A stretch of DNA of 17,699 bases from Planctomycetes bacterium UBA2386 (GTDB lineage: Bacteria > Planctomycetota > UBA1135 > UBA2386): NCBI GenBank assembly GCA_002343845.1, contig DDSQ01000109.1:1-17699 (forward strand), read 5' to 3'. The notes under the pieces are model-generated. The model was not told where the DNA came from, searched no databases, and saw nothing but the letters and a program-made list of their open reading frames with translations. A program made the position numbers and the translations under genes. Below, one piece after another: positions 1 through 6,499 of the stretch. Positions within the stretch are counted from its first letter, which is position 1, and each line of letters starts with the position of its first letter.

Positions 1-124
1 GGCGGGGAGCGGGGGGCTCGCCGCGGGGCGACCGATCCGTCGCCGTTACTTCCCTGCGACAGATGGCTATGGCAAGATGAGTTGGTTGTCCAGGCCGGCC
101 CTCGGCGCGGCCTTCTGTCCAGCC
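1..124. other. Left-edge non-coding stretch before the sigma factor gene
   Basis: No gene is visible here. It probably holds the promoter and leader of the downstream ECF sigma factor gene, but I cannot pick out convincing -35/-10 elements or a Shine-Dalgarno sequence. If the alternative in-frame ATG at 77 is the true start, the last 48 bases are coding. Confidence 0.4.
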
Positions 125-991
125 ATGTCCCTCGCCAACCACAGCCCGATCGACGGCGCCGGCGTGCGCGCACGGCTGGTCGAGCTATGGGAACGCACGG
201 GCGCGCCCGAATTGCAGTTGCTGGCGGCGCACCGCGTGCCGCCGGACGGCGCGGTCACGACCAACCCGAGTCTCTGGCTCGATTGGGTCAGCACGGTGCT
301 GATGGACGTGTTCAAGCGCACCGAGGACCCGGCGGTCTTCGCCTTCCTGTTCGAACTCAACCGCGCGTCGTTCCTGCACGCGATCCAGAGCGGTCTGCGT
401 CGCTTCCACCGACACATCGATGCGCAGGATGTTCTGCAGGAGGTCTTCCTCAACATCTACCGCTACCCGCACCGCTTCCACGCCGACAAGGCGGAAGCGT
501 TCCGCGGCTGGGGTCACCGCATCGCGCGGAACACGCTGCTGAAGTTCCTGAAGGGCGAGTCGCGTACGGCGAACTTCGTCGAGATCGACGACGAGACGAT
601 GCAGCCGGAAGACATGCGCGTTCGCCGACCGGATCGTGCGGCGGCCGAAGCCGAGACCGCGGTCGTGGCCGATCGCGCCTACGTGCTCTACCTGCAGCTC
701 TACCTGCTGCACTTCGGTCGGCTGTCGCCGCGCGAGCGTGAGGCTCTGACCCGCGTCGAAGTCGACGGGTGGTCGTACCGGGACGCGGCGGCGGCGCTCG
801 GCGTGCGCCTCGAGAACCTGAAGATGGTCATCTTCCGCGGTCGCCGGAAGATCTTCCGCGGCATGGAGGCTTCGCTCGCGAACCTCGGCGCGCTCGGGGC
901 AGTCCGCCCCGGCGTACGCGAGCCTGGCGGGCCGCACTCGCGTTCGCTGCCGCGAAACGAGGGCACGGCGTCGCAGTCGTCGCATTTTTGA
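125..991 (+). CDS. ECF-type RNA polymerase sigma factor
   Basis: This 288-residue protein is a sigma-70 family factor that would direct RNA polymerase to a specific set of promoters. Region 2 lies at about residues 76-145 and contains the typical core-binding stretch DAQDVLQEVFLNIYRYPHRF (99-118) followed by a tryptophan-containing helix. Region 4 at about 197-246 starts with LSPREREAL and contains the helix-turn-helix SYRDAAAALGV. No region 1 or 3 is present, which is the ECF layout. It is longer than a usual ECF factor of about 180-200 residues: about 75 residues precede region 2, and a Gly/Pro/Ser-rich tail of about 40 residues follows region 4. I chose the ATG at 125. An in-frame ATG at 77 would add 16 residues that look non-functional, and neither start has a clear ribosome site. 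The next gene, 67 bp downstream on the same strand, encodes a zinc-finger anti-sigma-like protein, its likely partner. The family is clear; the regulon is unknown. Confidence 0.85.
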   Translation: MSLANHSPIDGAGVRARLVELWERTGAPELQLLAAHRVPPDGAVTTNPSLWLDWVSTVLMDVFKRTEDPAVFAFLFELNRASFLHAIQSGLRRFHRHIDAQDVLQEVFLNIYRYPHRFHADKAEAFRGWGHRIARNTLLKFLKGESRTANFVEIDDETMQPEDMRVRRPDRAAAEAETAVVADRAYVLYLQLYLLHFGRLSPREREALTRVEVDGWSYRDAAAALGVRLENLKMVIFRGRRKIFRGMEASLANLGALGAVRPGVREPGGPHSRSLPRNEGTASQSSHF

Positions 992-1058
992 CAGTTGCCG
1001 TGCAACCGCCCACCCAAGCCGTGACTCTGGGGTTCACCCCATCTAGTGGTTGGCCAAG

Positions 1059-2087
1059 ATGAGTCCCGTGACGGACGCGCCAACGACCAGTGACCCGTGC
1101 CTGCAGATCCAGGTGGACCTGTCGGCCATGGTCGACGGGGAGCTCGATCCGGCAGCCGTGCGCCGCGTGATGGTGCACTCGGACCTGTGCGCGCAATGTC
1201 GGGCGTTTCTCGACGGCGTTCGCAACCAGGCGCGTTTGCACCGACATGTCGCTGCCGCGGCGCCCGAGCTCGTGGACGCAGGAACCGGAACGCGTCCCGA
1301 TGCGCCCGTGCTGGCCCACCTGCGGGAGCAGCTGACGGCGAATCGCGGCAAGTTGTCGCGCGTGCTGTACGAACTCGGCCGCGGGTTCGTGCTGATGGGC
1401 TTGTCGGCGGACTTCTCGCGCGAGGTGGCCAAGGAACCGGTGCCGGTGCCCGACATGGCGTTGCGCGGACGCAATCTGCTCGACGAGATCTCGCGCCAGG
1501 CGGCGGGGGCCGCCGAACCCGCATGGGTCGCCGCGAAGGAGCTGTTCGACGGCCATCTCCGGTCGGCCGACGAGAGCCTCTCGCGTGGGCAGCGGTTGTT
1601 GTCGGAGTGCCTGGCGCTCGACAAGGACTGCCACGAGGCGCGCATCTACCTGGGACTCGTCCACTACATGCACGGACAGCGGGCGCAGGCGCGGCGCCAG
1701 TTCCAGGACGTGCTCGCCCGGGCCCAGGATCGGAGGATCCGCGGCTATGCCCTGCTCAACCTGAGCAATGTGCACCTCGACGAGGGGGATGCGGAGGGCG
1801 CCATCGGGCTGCTGCAGCAGCTCGTCGACTCCGGCGCCATCGCCGAGCATCCGAGCCTGAGAACTGCCTACTTCAACCTCGGCCTCGCCCAGGGCTTGAG
1901 CGGGCACTTCCGGGACTGCGCGAAGTGGTTCCAGCGCCTGGTCGAGGAATCGCCCCACAAGCAGGCGTGGATGGCCCGCGAGGTCGGTCGCCGCAGCCAT
2001 TTCGTGCACCTGATCCGCAATCACCCCGATGCCAAGGTGGTCAGCGAGGCGTTCCCGGCCTGGTTCGCCCCCCGGCCGGCCGGGTGA
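1059..2087 (+). CDS. Zinc-finger (ZAS-type) anti-sigma-like protein with TPR repeats
   Basis: This 342-residue protein probably binds and holds the neighbouring ECF sigma factor. The N-terminus has LSAMVDGELD followed by HSDLCAQC, giving His40-x3-Cys44-x2-Cys47, the zinc-binding signature of ZAS anti-sigma factors. Residues about 170-300 form helical TPR-like repeats, with Ala/Gly/Leu patterns around ARIYLGLVHYMHG, ALLNLSNVHLDEGD and AYFNLGLAQGLSGHF. These are usually protein-docking surfaces. I see no membrane-spanning segment, so it should be cytoplasmic, unlike classical membrane-anchored anti-sigma factors. The start is the ATG at 1059; an in-frame TTG lies at 1050. It follows the sigma factor gene by 67 bp in the same direction, so co-transcription is likely. 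It could be an activator or a zinc/redox sensor, not an inhibitor; the sequence does not decide. Confidence 0.75.
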   Translation: MSPVTDAPTTSDPCLQIQVDLSAMVDGELDPAAVRRVMVHSDLCAQCRAFLDGVRNQARLHRHVAAAAPELVDAGTGTRPDAPVLAHLREQLTANRGKLSRVLYELGRGFVLMGLSADFSREVAKEPVPVPDMALRGRNLLDEISRQAAGAAEPAWVAAKELFDGHLRSADESLSRGQRLLSECLALDKDCHEARIYLGLVHYMHGQRAQARRQFQDVLARAQDRRIRGYALLNLSNVHLDEGDAEGAIGLLQQLVDSGAIAEHPSLRTAYFNLGLAQGLSGHFRDCAKWFQRLVEESPHKQAWMAREVGRRSHFVHLIRNHPDAKVVSEAFPAWFAPRPAG

Positions 2088-2123
2088 TGGGCTCATGACG
2101 CCCCTTCCCCGCGGACGATGGTC

Positions 2124-2142
2124 GGTGGTAGATTCCACCACC
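2124..2142. repeat. Short inverted repeat upstream of the small exported protein gene
   Basis: GGTGGT at 2124-2129 and ACCACC at 2137-2142 are perfect 6-bp arms around a 7-nt loop. It lies 36 bp after the zinc-finger/TPR gene and 32 bp before the next ATG. There is no U-run, so it is a poor intrinsic terminator. It could be an operator, a weak attenuator, or chance. Confidence 0.3.
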
Positions 2143-2174
2143 TTCCGGCGCCGAGTCGCGGCGTCGGCCATGCG

Positions 2175-2603
2175 ATGACCACCCTGCTCCGTTTCCTGGC
2201 GATCGGTCTGCTGGCCGCCTTGCTGGCGCTGCCGGGTCGCGGTCACGACGGTGGGGAGAATGGCAGTGGCACGGGCGTCTGGGTGCTGCCGCGGGCAACG
2301 CACCTCGGCCCGACCAACGGTTGCGCGCCGAGGGCGACGTTCGCCGTGGCGCCGAACAAGGCCTGCATCCTGCGGGCATCGGACGATGTCGGCGTCGCGA
2401 TCGGAACGCTCGTGGACGAAGGCTCTGGCGTGGTCGCCAGCGTCGCCGTGGTCGGCAGGGACATCTACTTGCCGGCGTCCATGGTCCAGGCGCTGGTGCA
2501 GGCCGGAGCGAAGGCCACGATCGTGGTCGTCGATGGCGCGCAACTCGGCTACGTGATCGACGTGTCGGTCGTCGCCGGCAAGTTGGTCCTGCGCGTCTTC
2601 TGA
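2175..2603 (+). CDS. Small exported protein of unknown function
   Basis: I do not recognise this 142-residue protein. Residues 1-23 form a clear signal peptide: an Arg at position 6, a Leu/Ala-rich hydrophobic core to about 19, then LPGRG. The mature part starts with a Gly/Asp/Ser-rich linker (24-34), followed by a Val-rich, probably beta-stranded domain. It has two cysteines (50 and 64) that could form a disulfide outside the cytoplasm. No catalytic motif is apparent. An in-frame upstream start (2118) would add 19 residues ahead of the signal peptide, so the ATG at 2175 fits better. It follows the sigma/anti-sigma pair in the same direction after 87 bp and could be a target or third member of that unit, but that is only inferred from position. 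Confidence 0.6.
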   Translation: MTTLLRFLAIGLLAALLALPGRGHDGGENGSGTGVWVLPRATHLGPTNGCAPRATFAVAPNKACILRASDDVGVAIGTLVDEGSGVVASVAVVGRDIYLPASMVQALVQAGAKATIVVVDGAQLGYVIDVSVVAGKLVLRVF

Positions 2604-2619
2604 TTCGCGCCGGCGGCGG

Positions 2620-3408
2620 TCAGGTGCCGAGGGCTCGCGCGGCTGCGAGGGCGCCCACCGGATCGTTGGTGCAGAAGGCGTCGATGCCGATCGCCCGATG
2701 TCCGGCCCACGCGACTTCGTCGTCGCTCGTGTAGGTGCACAGCAGCATGCCGGCGGCGTGGACCCGGTCGACGTCATGGCGCCCGACGGCACGCGCGTGC
2801 CAGTGCAGCATGCCCGCACCCGCGGACCTCGCCGCCGCGATTGCGTTGTCGTCGAGGCGGCGCGCACGGGCGTGGGGGCCGAGCACGGCGAGTGCGAGGC
2901 GCGGCGCCAGCGCGTGCGCTTCGGCGACGAACGACCAGTCGAACGACTGCAGGATGCAGTGGGCCGCTGCGTTCGCGGCGTCGATCGCTGCGACGTAGCT
3001 CGCCGCAGCGCCGGACTTGTGTTCGATCATCGCGAGGCCGTCGGGCACCAGCACGGCCAGCGCCTCCGCCAGGGTCGGCACCCGTTCCCCGGCATGGGCG
3101 GCGCCATGCCAGCGTCCGGCATCGAGCTGGCGCACTGCCGCGAGATCGCACTGCGCGACCAGGGCGCCCGGGCCCAGGCGTTGCGGGGCATCGGTCGTGC
3201 GGTCGAGGCTGTCGTCGTGCAGGCACACCAGCGTGCCGTCGCGCGTCGCCTGGACGTCGAACTCCTGCATCAGGACGCCCGCCGCCCGGGCCGCGCGGAA
3301 CGCGGCGAGCGTGTTCTCGGGACAGTGCTTGCTGTCGCCGCGGTGGGCGACGACCACGGGGCCGCCGCGTGAAGCGACGCGCACACGTTCGAACGCGGGA
3401 TGCTGCAT
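2620..3408 (-). CDS. Glycerophosphodiester phosphodiesterase (GDPD family)
   Basis: This 262-residue enzyme should hydrolyse glycerophosphodiesters such as glycerophosphocholine to glycerol-3-phosphate and an alcohol. The GDPD catalytic set is complete near the N-terminus: His22-Arg23 in AHRGD, Glu31 in CPENT, Glu49 and Asp51 in EFD, and His64 in LHDDSLDRTTD, followed by an EHK strand in the TIM barrel. I see no signal peptide, so it is probably cytoplasmic, and the length matches the short bacterial family members. The start at 3408 is set by homology: the frame stays open upstream, but those residues are low-complexity and overlap the divergent gene. It ends 16 bp from the convergent small exported protein gene. 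Glycerol-3-phosphate is the substrate of the GlpD-like enzyme further right in the window. Confidence 0.88.
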   Translation of the reverse strand: MQHPAFERVRVASRGGPVVVAHRGDSKHCPENTLAAFRAARAAGVLMQEFDVQATRDGTLVCLHDDSLDRTTDAPQRLGPGALVAQCDLAAVRQLDAGRWHGAAHAGERVPTLAEALAVLVPDGLAMIEHKSGAAASYVAAIDAANAAAHCILQSFDWSFVAEAHALAPRLALAVLGPHARARRLDDNAIAAARSAGAGMLHWHARAVGRHDVDRVHAAGMLLCTYTSDDEVAWAGHRAIGIDAFCTNDPVGALAAARALGT

Positions 3409-3492
3409 CGTCGGTGGCCTCGGTGGTGATGTTGCGGAGGTTCGCGGAACGAAGTGCGGCGGCGACGCGGTTGGCTCGCCATGATCGCCGGC
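3409..3492. promoter_or_regulatory. Divergent intergenic region between GDPD and the membrane protein
   Basis: The two genes start 84 bp apart on opposite strands, so promoters for both should lie here or overlap the gene ends. A GGAGG at 3436-3440 is too far from the + strand start to act as its ribosome site. No confident promoter or operator is visible. Confidence 0.3.
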
Positions 3493-3834
3493 ATGGACCC
3501 TGCAACCTATCGCCTGTTGCACGTCGTCGGCGTGCTGATCGTGTTCTTCGGCCTCGGCGGGCTGCTCGCTGCCGAACCCGGCAAGGCGTCGAAGCTCTAC
3601 GGCGCGCTGCACGGCATCGGACTCCTGGTGATGCTCGTTGCCGGCATCGGCTTCGCGCACAAGTCGGGGTACGGCTGGCCGAACTGGTTGATCGCGAAGA
3701 TCGGCTGCTGGCTGCTGGTCGGCGCGGTGCCGACGTTGATCAAGCGAGGCGTGTTGACGCGGTTCTTCGGCCTGCTGCTCGTGCTCGGCCTCGGGGGCGT
3801 CGCCGTCTGGCTGGCGCAGAGCAAGCCGTTCTGA
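3493..3834 (+). CDS. Small four-helix integral membrane protein
   Basis: The product is 113 residues, almost all of it in four predicted transmembrane helices: about residues 8-27, 34-56, 67-85 and 90-109. Short loops contain Glu/Lys near 28-34 and a conserved-looking HKSGYGWPNWL stretch between helices 2 and 3. Size and layout resemble the SirB2-like and other small DUF membrane families, but I cannot assign one securely, and no function follows from the sequence. The ATG at 3493 gives a compact N-terminus, MDPATYRLLH. An ATG at 3481 would add four residues, and a GTG at 3454 an Arg-rich extension. It lies 17 bp before the aminotransferase gene on the same strand, so they are likely co-transcribed. 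Confidence 0.65.
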   Translation: MDPATYRLLHVVGVLIVFFGLGGLLAAEPGKASKLYGALHGIGLLVMLVAGIGFAHKSGYGWPNWLIAKIGCWLLVGAVPTLIKRGVLTRFFGLLLVLGLGGVAVWLAQSKPF

Positions 3835-3851
3835 CGGCCGTCCGGGACGCC

Positions 3852-5003
3852 ATGCCGTTCACGCCGCCGGAAGTTCTGCTGCTGGGGCCTGGCCCGTCGC
3901 CGACGAGTGCCGCCGTCCAGCGCGCGCAGTCGCTGCCGTTGCTCGGCCACCTCGATCCCGAGTTCACGCCGGTGCTCGATCGTGTGCAGGCCGGCCTGCG
4001 TTCGTTGTTCGGCACCACGAATGCGCTCACGCTGCCGATCGCCGGCACCGGGACCGCTGGCATGGAGGCGATCGTCGCCAACCTCGTGACGCGCGGCGAA
4101 CGCGTCGTGGTCGGCGTGCACGGCGTGTTCGGGCAACGCTTCGCAACGGCCGTGCGGCGGGCGGGTGCGGACGTCGTCGAGGTCGCCGCTCCGTTCGGAG
4201 AACCCCTGCGCGCCGAGGCGATCGCGCGCGCGATCGCGGCGGGACCGACCGCCCTCGTCGCTGTCGTGCACGCCGAGACCAGCACCGGGGTGTTGCTCGA
4301 CCTCGAACCGATCGCCGCCGCCGCCCGAGCTGCCGGAGCCCTGTTCGTCGTCGACTGCGTCACGAGCCTGGCCGGCGTCGAGCTCGCGTTCGACCAGCTC
4401 GGCGTCGACGCGGCGTTCAGCGGCACCCAGAAGTGCCTTTCCGCGCCGCCGGGTCTAGCGCCGGTGACGTTCTCGCCGCGCGCGCTGCAGAAAGCGAAGG
4501 CGAACGCGGCCACGGTGCCCTTCTACTTCGATGCGCAGCTGCTGACCGGCTACTTCGGGCCGCAGCGCGCGTACCACTACACGGCGCCGATCAGTCTGCT
4601 CTACGCGCTCGACGCGGCGCTCGAGGAGGTCGCGGCCGAGGGCATGCCGGCGCGGGCGGCGCGGCATCGCGAGGTCGCGGCGGCGTTGCGGTCGGGACTC
4701 GAGGCGCTCGGCCTGGCACCGTTGGTGCCGACGGGCGATGCGACGCCGATGCTGACGACGGTGCGCTATCCGCCCGGCGTCGACGATCGCGCCTTCCGCA
4801 CGCACCTGCGCCAGGTGCACCGCCTCGAAGTCGGCGGCGGGCTCGGCCCGCTCGCCGGCGCGGCGTTCCGTGTCGGGCTGATGGGGCATGGCGCGCGGCT
4901 GCCGAACGTGGCCCGGGCGATCGCCGCCATCGGTGACGCGCTGGGCGCGGCGGGAGTGCGCGTCGACGTCGCAACGGCGCTGGCTGCCGCCCGCGGCCGC
5001 TAG
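3852..5003 (+). CDS. Class V PLP aminotransferase, alanine/serine-glyoxylate aminotransferase type
   Basis: This 383-residue enzyme belongs to the AGT1-type fold I, class V aminotransferases, which move the amino group of alanine or serine to glyoxylate or pyruvate. LLGPGPSPTS at the N-terminus, GTGTAGMEA (65-73), HAETSTGVLLDLE (140-152), VVDCVTSLAG with Asp168 contacting the PLP ring nitrogen, and SGTQKCLSAPPG with the Schiff-base Lys194 match the family order and spacing. The length is normal and there is no signal peptide, so it is cytosolic. The frame is open far upstream, but only as a shadow of the opposite gene; the ATG at 3852 begins the family homology. It lies between the small membrane protein (17 bp) and the gmhA-like gene (43 bp). 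Substrate specificity (serine, alanine, or a phosphonate amine such as 2-aminoethylphosphonate) cannot be read securely from sequence. Confidence 0.85.
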   Translation: MPFTPPEVLLLGPGPSPTSAAVQRAQSLPLLGHLDPEFTPVLDRVQAGLRSLFGTTNALTLPIAGTGTAGMEAIVANLVTRGERVVVGVHGVFGQRFATAVRRAGADVVEVAAPFGEPLRAEAIARAIAAGPTALVAVVHAETSTGVLLDLEPIAAAARAAGALFVVDCVTSLAGVELAFDQLGVDAAFSGTQKCLSAPPGLAPVTFSPRALQKAKANAATVPFYFDAQLLTGYFGPQRAYHYTAPISLLYALDAALEEVAAEGMPARAARHREVAAALRSGLEALGLAPLVPTGDATPMLTTVRYPPGVDDRAFRTHLRQVHRLEVGGGLGPLAGAAFRVGLMGHGARLPNVARAIAAIGDALGAAGVRVDVATALAAARGR

Positions 5004-5046
5004 GCGGCGCTGTCGTCCGACGTGCCGGTCTGCGACACTGCCGGCC

Positions 5047-5619
5047 ATGAACGAAGCGACGATCCGAGCCACCATCGCCGAGAGCATCGCCACGAAGCAG
5101 CGCCTCGCCGAGCGATGCCTGCCGGCGTTGCAGCGGCTGTGCGAACTCGCGATCGCGACTCTGCGCAGCGGCGGCAAGATCCTGCTCTGCGGCAATGGCG
5201 GCAGTTCGTGCGACGCGGCGCACGCCGCTGGAGAACTCGTCGGTTGGTTCGAGAAGAAGCAGCGCCCCGGCTACGCGGCGATCGCGCTGGGGCACGCCGT
5301 GCCGTCGTTGACCGCGATCGGCAACGACGCTGGCTACGAGCAGGTGTTCGCCCGCGAGGTCCAAGCCCTCGGACGCGCCGGCGACCTGCTGATCGGGATC
5401 ACCACCTCCGGCGGCAGCAAGAACGTCGTCGCGGCGCTGCAGCAGGCGCGGGCGCTGGGTCTGCGCACGGCCGTGCTGTGCGGCGAGAAGCGCGGGGCGG
5501 CGGTCGACCTGGCCGACGTCGCCGTCCAGGTCCCGTCCACGAACACCGCCCGGATCCAGGAGAGCCACCTCGTCTGCGTGCACGTGCTGTGCGCGGCGAT
5601 CGAGGAAGCGCTCGCCTAG
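5047..5619 (+). CDS. gmhA: Sedoheptulose-7-phosphate isomerase (phosphoheptose isomerase)
   Basis: This 190-residue SIS-domain protein should convert sedoheptulose-7-phosphate to D-glycero-D-manno-heptose-7-phosphate, the first step of the ADP-heptose pathway for lipopolysaccharide core or other heptose glycans. The phosphate loop GNGGSSCDAAH (49-59), AIGNDAGYEQVFAREV (90-105), ITTSGGSKNV (118-127) and TARIQESH (167-174) are all present. The zinc ligands known from E. coli GmhA (His61, Glu65, Gln172, His180) correspond to His59, Glu63, Gln171 and His179. The usual SAAD is SSCD here, a mild change next to the phosphate loop. Length is typical. The start is the first ATG giving the family N-terminus; no Shine-Dalgarno is seen. 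DiaA-like SIS proteins are the main alternative, but the retained zinc ligands favour GmhA. It ends 5 bp from a convergent gene. Confidence 0.85.
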   Translation: MNEATIRATIAESIATKQRLAERCLPALQRLCELAIATLRSGGKILLCGNGGSSCDAAHAAGELVGWFEKKQRPGYAAIALGHAVPSLTAIGNDAGYEQVFAREVQALGRAGDLLIGITTSGGSKNVVAALQQARALGLRTAVLCGEKRGAAVDLADVAVQVPSTNTARIQESHLVCVHVLCAAIEEALA

Positions 5620-5633
5620 CGACGTCAGCGCTT
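5606..5633. terminator. Hairpin across the gmhA / DUF4384-like convergent junction
   Basis: AAGCGCT (5606-5612) and AGCGCTT (5627-5633) are perfect 7-bp arms with a 14-nt loop that contains both stop codons. With only 5 bp between the genes, the structure may help end both transcripts, though no U-run follows on either strand. Confidence 0.35.
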
Positions 5634-6293
5634 GCCGGTCTCCTTGACCTTGACGCCGCCCGTCCACACGCCGGGATGCACCGTGTCGGGCTCGAGCGGT
5701 CCATTCACGATCGTCGCCACGGTGCAGCGGTCGGCGGCGCGCTGCAGCAGCGCGTGCGGCAGTTCCTGACGCGGCGCGCCGATCAGGTCCTTTTCGCCGG
5801 TCGGCGGCAGGGTGACGTGCATCGAGCCGTCGGTGCGGGCGGTGTTGGTCCAGCGCCGCATGCGCGGGAACAGCGCCTCGAGGTCCGTCAGCGGCTCCTT
5901 CGCCGCGACGACGAGGAACGTGGTCGTGGCGAGGATCTGCATGCGCGTGTTCCAGGCCAGATCGCGGTCGCGGTTGCGCCCCGGCAGCACCACGCGGCCG
6001 GCGGCCAGCGGGTTGGTCGCGTCCGTGTGTACGTTCGGGGACGGATGCAGGAGCACGGTGCCGTCCTCGGCACTGTGGCTGAAGACGTAGACGTGGCGCG
6101 GTTCGTCGCACGTGAACGCCAGCTGCACCGCAGACTCGGGGGCGAGCTCGTCGTAGTTGCGAGCGTGCCGCATGTCGTCGCCCGTGCCGACGCGCCAGGT
6201 CGCGGCTGGCGTTCCCTTGGTGCCCTGTGCGAACCAGACGGCGCCCGCGGCGATTCCCACGATGATCGGAACGACCACGATCCTGGGGTTCAT
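5625..6293 (-). CDS. Membrane-anchored or exported DUF4384-like protein
   Basis: The protein has 222 residues. Residues 5-22 form one hydrophobic segment after MNPR, acting as an uncleaved anchor or a signal peptide, so the rest is probably outside the cytoplasm. Residues about 53-135 resemble DUF4384: a beta-strand LAFTCDEPRHVYVFSHS, then EDGTVLLHPSPN, NPLAAGRVVLPG, and later TTTFLVVAAKEPL. In DUF4384 proteins this domain usually accompanies secreted or sigma-factor-linked proteins; its activity is not established. The remaining C-terminal 85 residues contain no motif that I recognise. It is convergent with gmhA and divergent from the exported toroid protein gene, whose start lies 206 bp away, so the two may share a control region. 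The family assignment is by pattern and is moderately sure. Confidence 0.6.
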   Translation of the reverse strand: MNPRIVVVPIIVGIAAGAVWFAQGTKGTPAATWRVGTGDDMRHARNYDELAPESAVQLAFTCDEPRHVYVFSHSAEDGTVLLHPSPNVHTDATNPLAAGRVVLPGRNRDRDLAWNTRMQILATTTFLVVAAKEPLTDLEALFPRMRRWTNTARTDGSMHVTLPPTGEKDLIGAPRQELPHALLQRAADRCTVATIVNGPLEPDTVHPGVWTGGVKVKETGKR

Positions 6294-6340
6294 TCGCGGA
6301 CCGTAGCGGGGACCGTCGACTCGTCGAGTGCGATCTGACG

Positions 6341-6355
6341 TTGCGACAACGCTGC
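6341..6355 (+). repeat. Direct repeat, copy 1
   Basis: This 15-base unit recurs at 6429 with 14 of 15 bases identical, and looser similarity continues for about 10 bases beyond each copy. The copies are 88 bp apart start to start, close to eight turns of B-DNA, upstream of the exported toroid protein gene. Confidence 0.35.
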
Positions 6356-6428
6356 TACCTTGCGCACGGGGCGCGTTCGGGAGCCGGACGATCGCGAATC
6401 GAGGCGCCCGACGCGGGGATTCCGCGAC

Positions 6429-6443
6429 TTGCGACGACGCTGC
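6429..6443 (+). repeat. Direct repeat, copy 2
   Basis: This is the second copy of the unit at 6341, TTGCGACGACGCTGC, differing by a single A-to-G change. It ends 56 bp before the start codon of the exported toroid protein. Confidence 0.35.
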
Positions 6444-6488
6444 GACTTGCCCGCTGGCACCCGACCTCGTTCCATGGCGGACGACACC

Positions 6489-6494
6489 AGGAGG
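6489..6494 (+). promoter_or_regulatory. Strong Shine-Dalgarno site, AGGAGG
   Basis: A full AGGAGG sits 5 nt before the ATG at 6500. It decides the start of the exported toroid protein over upstream in-frame codons that give no signal peptide. Most other genes in the window lack such a site. Confidence 0.8.
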
Positions 6495-6499
6495 TCGTG

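Larger units (their letters stand above)
6294..6499. promoter_or_regulatory. Divergent control region between two exported-protein genes
   Basis: This is the longest gene-free stretch in the window at 206 bp. It should carry promoters for both flanking genes. Visible elements are an odd-centred perfect palindrome ACTCGTCGAGT at 6319-6329 and an imperfect direct repeat. The repeat copies start with TTGCGACAACGCTGC at 6341 and TTGCGACGACGCTGC at 6429. No consensus-like -35/-10 pair is convincing, as expected for G+C-rich alternative-sigma promoters. Confidence 0.4.

Noticed and set aside
828..2867. Long - strand open frame (679 codons) across the zinc-finger/TPR gene
   Set aside because: It is antisense to clear genes, with Arg/His/Gln-rich low-complexity translation and no motifs. 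High G+C leaves such shadow frames open.
2841..3851. Upstream extension of the aminotransferase frame
   Set aside because: The added 337 residues are an Arg-rich shadow of the GDPD gene and the membrane protein gene. Family homology starts at the ATG at 3852.
3852..5003. Taurine:pyruvate aminotransferase feeding the exporter-dehydrogenase pair
   Set aside because: The protein is a class V (AGT1-type) enzyme, while Tpa is a class III aminotransferase; it also lies in a separate run on the other strand.
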